Positions 33,450-33,492 of a DNA stretch of 33,492 bases are shown in pieces; positions within the stretch are counted from its first letter, which is position 1, and each line of letters begins with the position of its first letter. The DNA is from Maricaulis sp. (lineage in GTDB: Bacteria; Pseudomonadota; Alphaproteobacteria; Caulobacterales; Maricaulaceae). The notes below the pieces were generated by a model that saw nothing but the letters and a program-made list of their open reading frames with translations, was not told the DNA's origin and made no database searches. The stretch covers positions 1 through 33,492 of the forward strand of contig NZ_JASBRW010000049.1 of assembly GCF_030149235.1 (NCBI RefSeq), given 5' to 3'. The position numbers and the translations under genes are program-made.

Positions 33450-33492
33450 GTTTCAATCTCGAAAGCTGATTATGAGGCGGCGGACCATATCG

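Noticed and set aside
1..33492. Mobile element, prophage, CRISPR or tRNA-associated island
   Set aside because: No integrase, transposase, direct-repeat array, tRNA-like sequence or abrupt composition change was found on reading both strands.

Overview
The window is about 33.5 kb of GC-rich, gene-dense bacterial chromosome. Several features point to an alphaproteobacterium of the Caulobacterales/Maricaulales type, such as a Maricaulis-like marine stalked bacterium. These are the run rpoZ-rsh-pyrE-pdxJ-acpS-rnc-era-recO, the smpB-dapA pair, a magnesium-type HemB, an alphaproteobacterial MotB, Bpt instead of a classical Arg-transferase, a TakP-like TRAP system, and a NYN-UDG pair beside folK. 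This placement rests on gene content and protein style, not on a database search. No rRNA, tRNA, insertion sequence, prophage, CRISPR array or integrase was seen. There is no gene-free stretch over 300 bases; the largest gaps are about 120 bases.

Layout. (1) 1-3386, minus: a valine-catabolism operon (acyl-CoA dehydrogenase, 3-hydroxyisobutyryl-CoA hydrolase, 3-hydroxyisobutyrate dehydrogenase). It carries two tandem paralogous small genes of unknown function between the first two enzymes. (2) 3505-5054, plus: hemB and a GNAT acetyltransferase. (3) 5051-7064, minus: a three-gene coupled operon (beta-hydroxyacid dehydrogenase, small membrane protein, TRIC/UPF0126 channel). (4) 7126-9447, plus: a membrane-anchored penicillin/AHL-acylase-family hydrolase, then a convergent flavin-reductase-like gene. 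(5) 9981-18323, plus: motB, an SLC13-type transporter with RCK_C domains, bpt, a TakP-like TRAP transporter (three genes) and an AI-2E/PerM family membrane protein. (6) 18325-29041, minus: a long housekeeping series starting at rpoZ and running through rsh, pyrE, pdxJ, acpS, rnc, era, recO, parC and lemA to an HtpX-like M48 protease. The junctions are short or overlapping, with a probable internal promoter before parC. (7) 29130-33449: folK (minus), a NYN-nuclease/uracil-DNA-glycosylase pair (plus), a tiny Cys-rich YHS-like protein (minus), a GlxA-type AraC regulator (plus), and smpB and dapA (minus).

Most of the window is conserved core metabolism and information processing: haem, pyridoxal phosphate, pyrimidine, folate and lysine/cell-wall synthesis, stringent response, RNA processing, trans-translation and chromosome segregation. 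The accessory or less explained parts are the paralogous pair at 1218-2225, the membrane protein at 5677-6204, the acylase, the NYN-UDG pair and the YHS-like small protein. A striking architectural feature is that all five convergent gene pairs overlap or abut (4, 19, 19 and 4 bases of overlap, and one 1-base gap), leaving no room for intergenic terminators. One divergent pair (folK/NYN) even shares its start codons on the palindrome CATG. No complete new defence or mobile system is evident. The best candidate for undescribed biology is the tandem unknown pair embedded in the valine operon.
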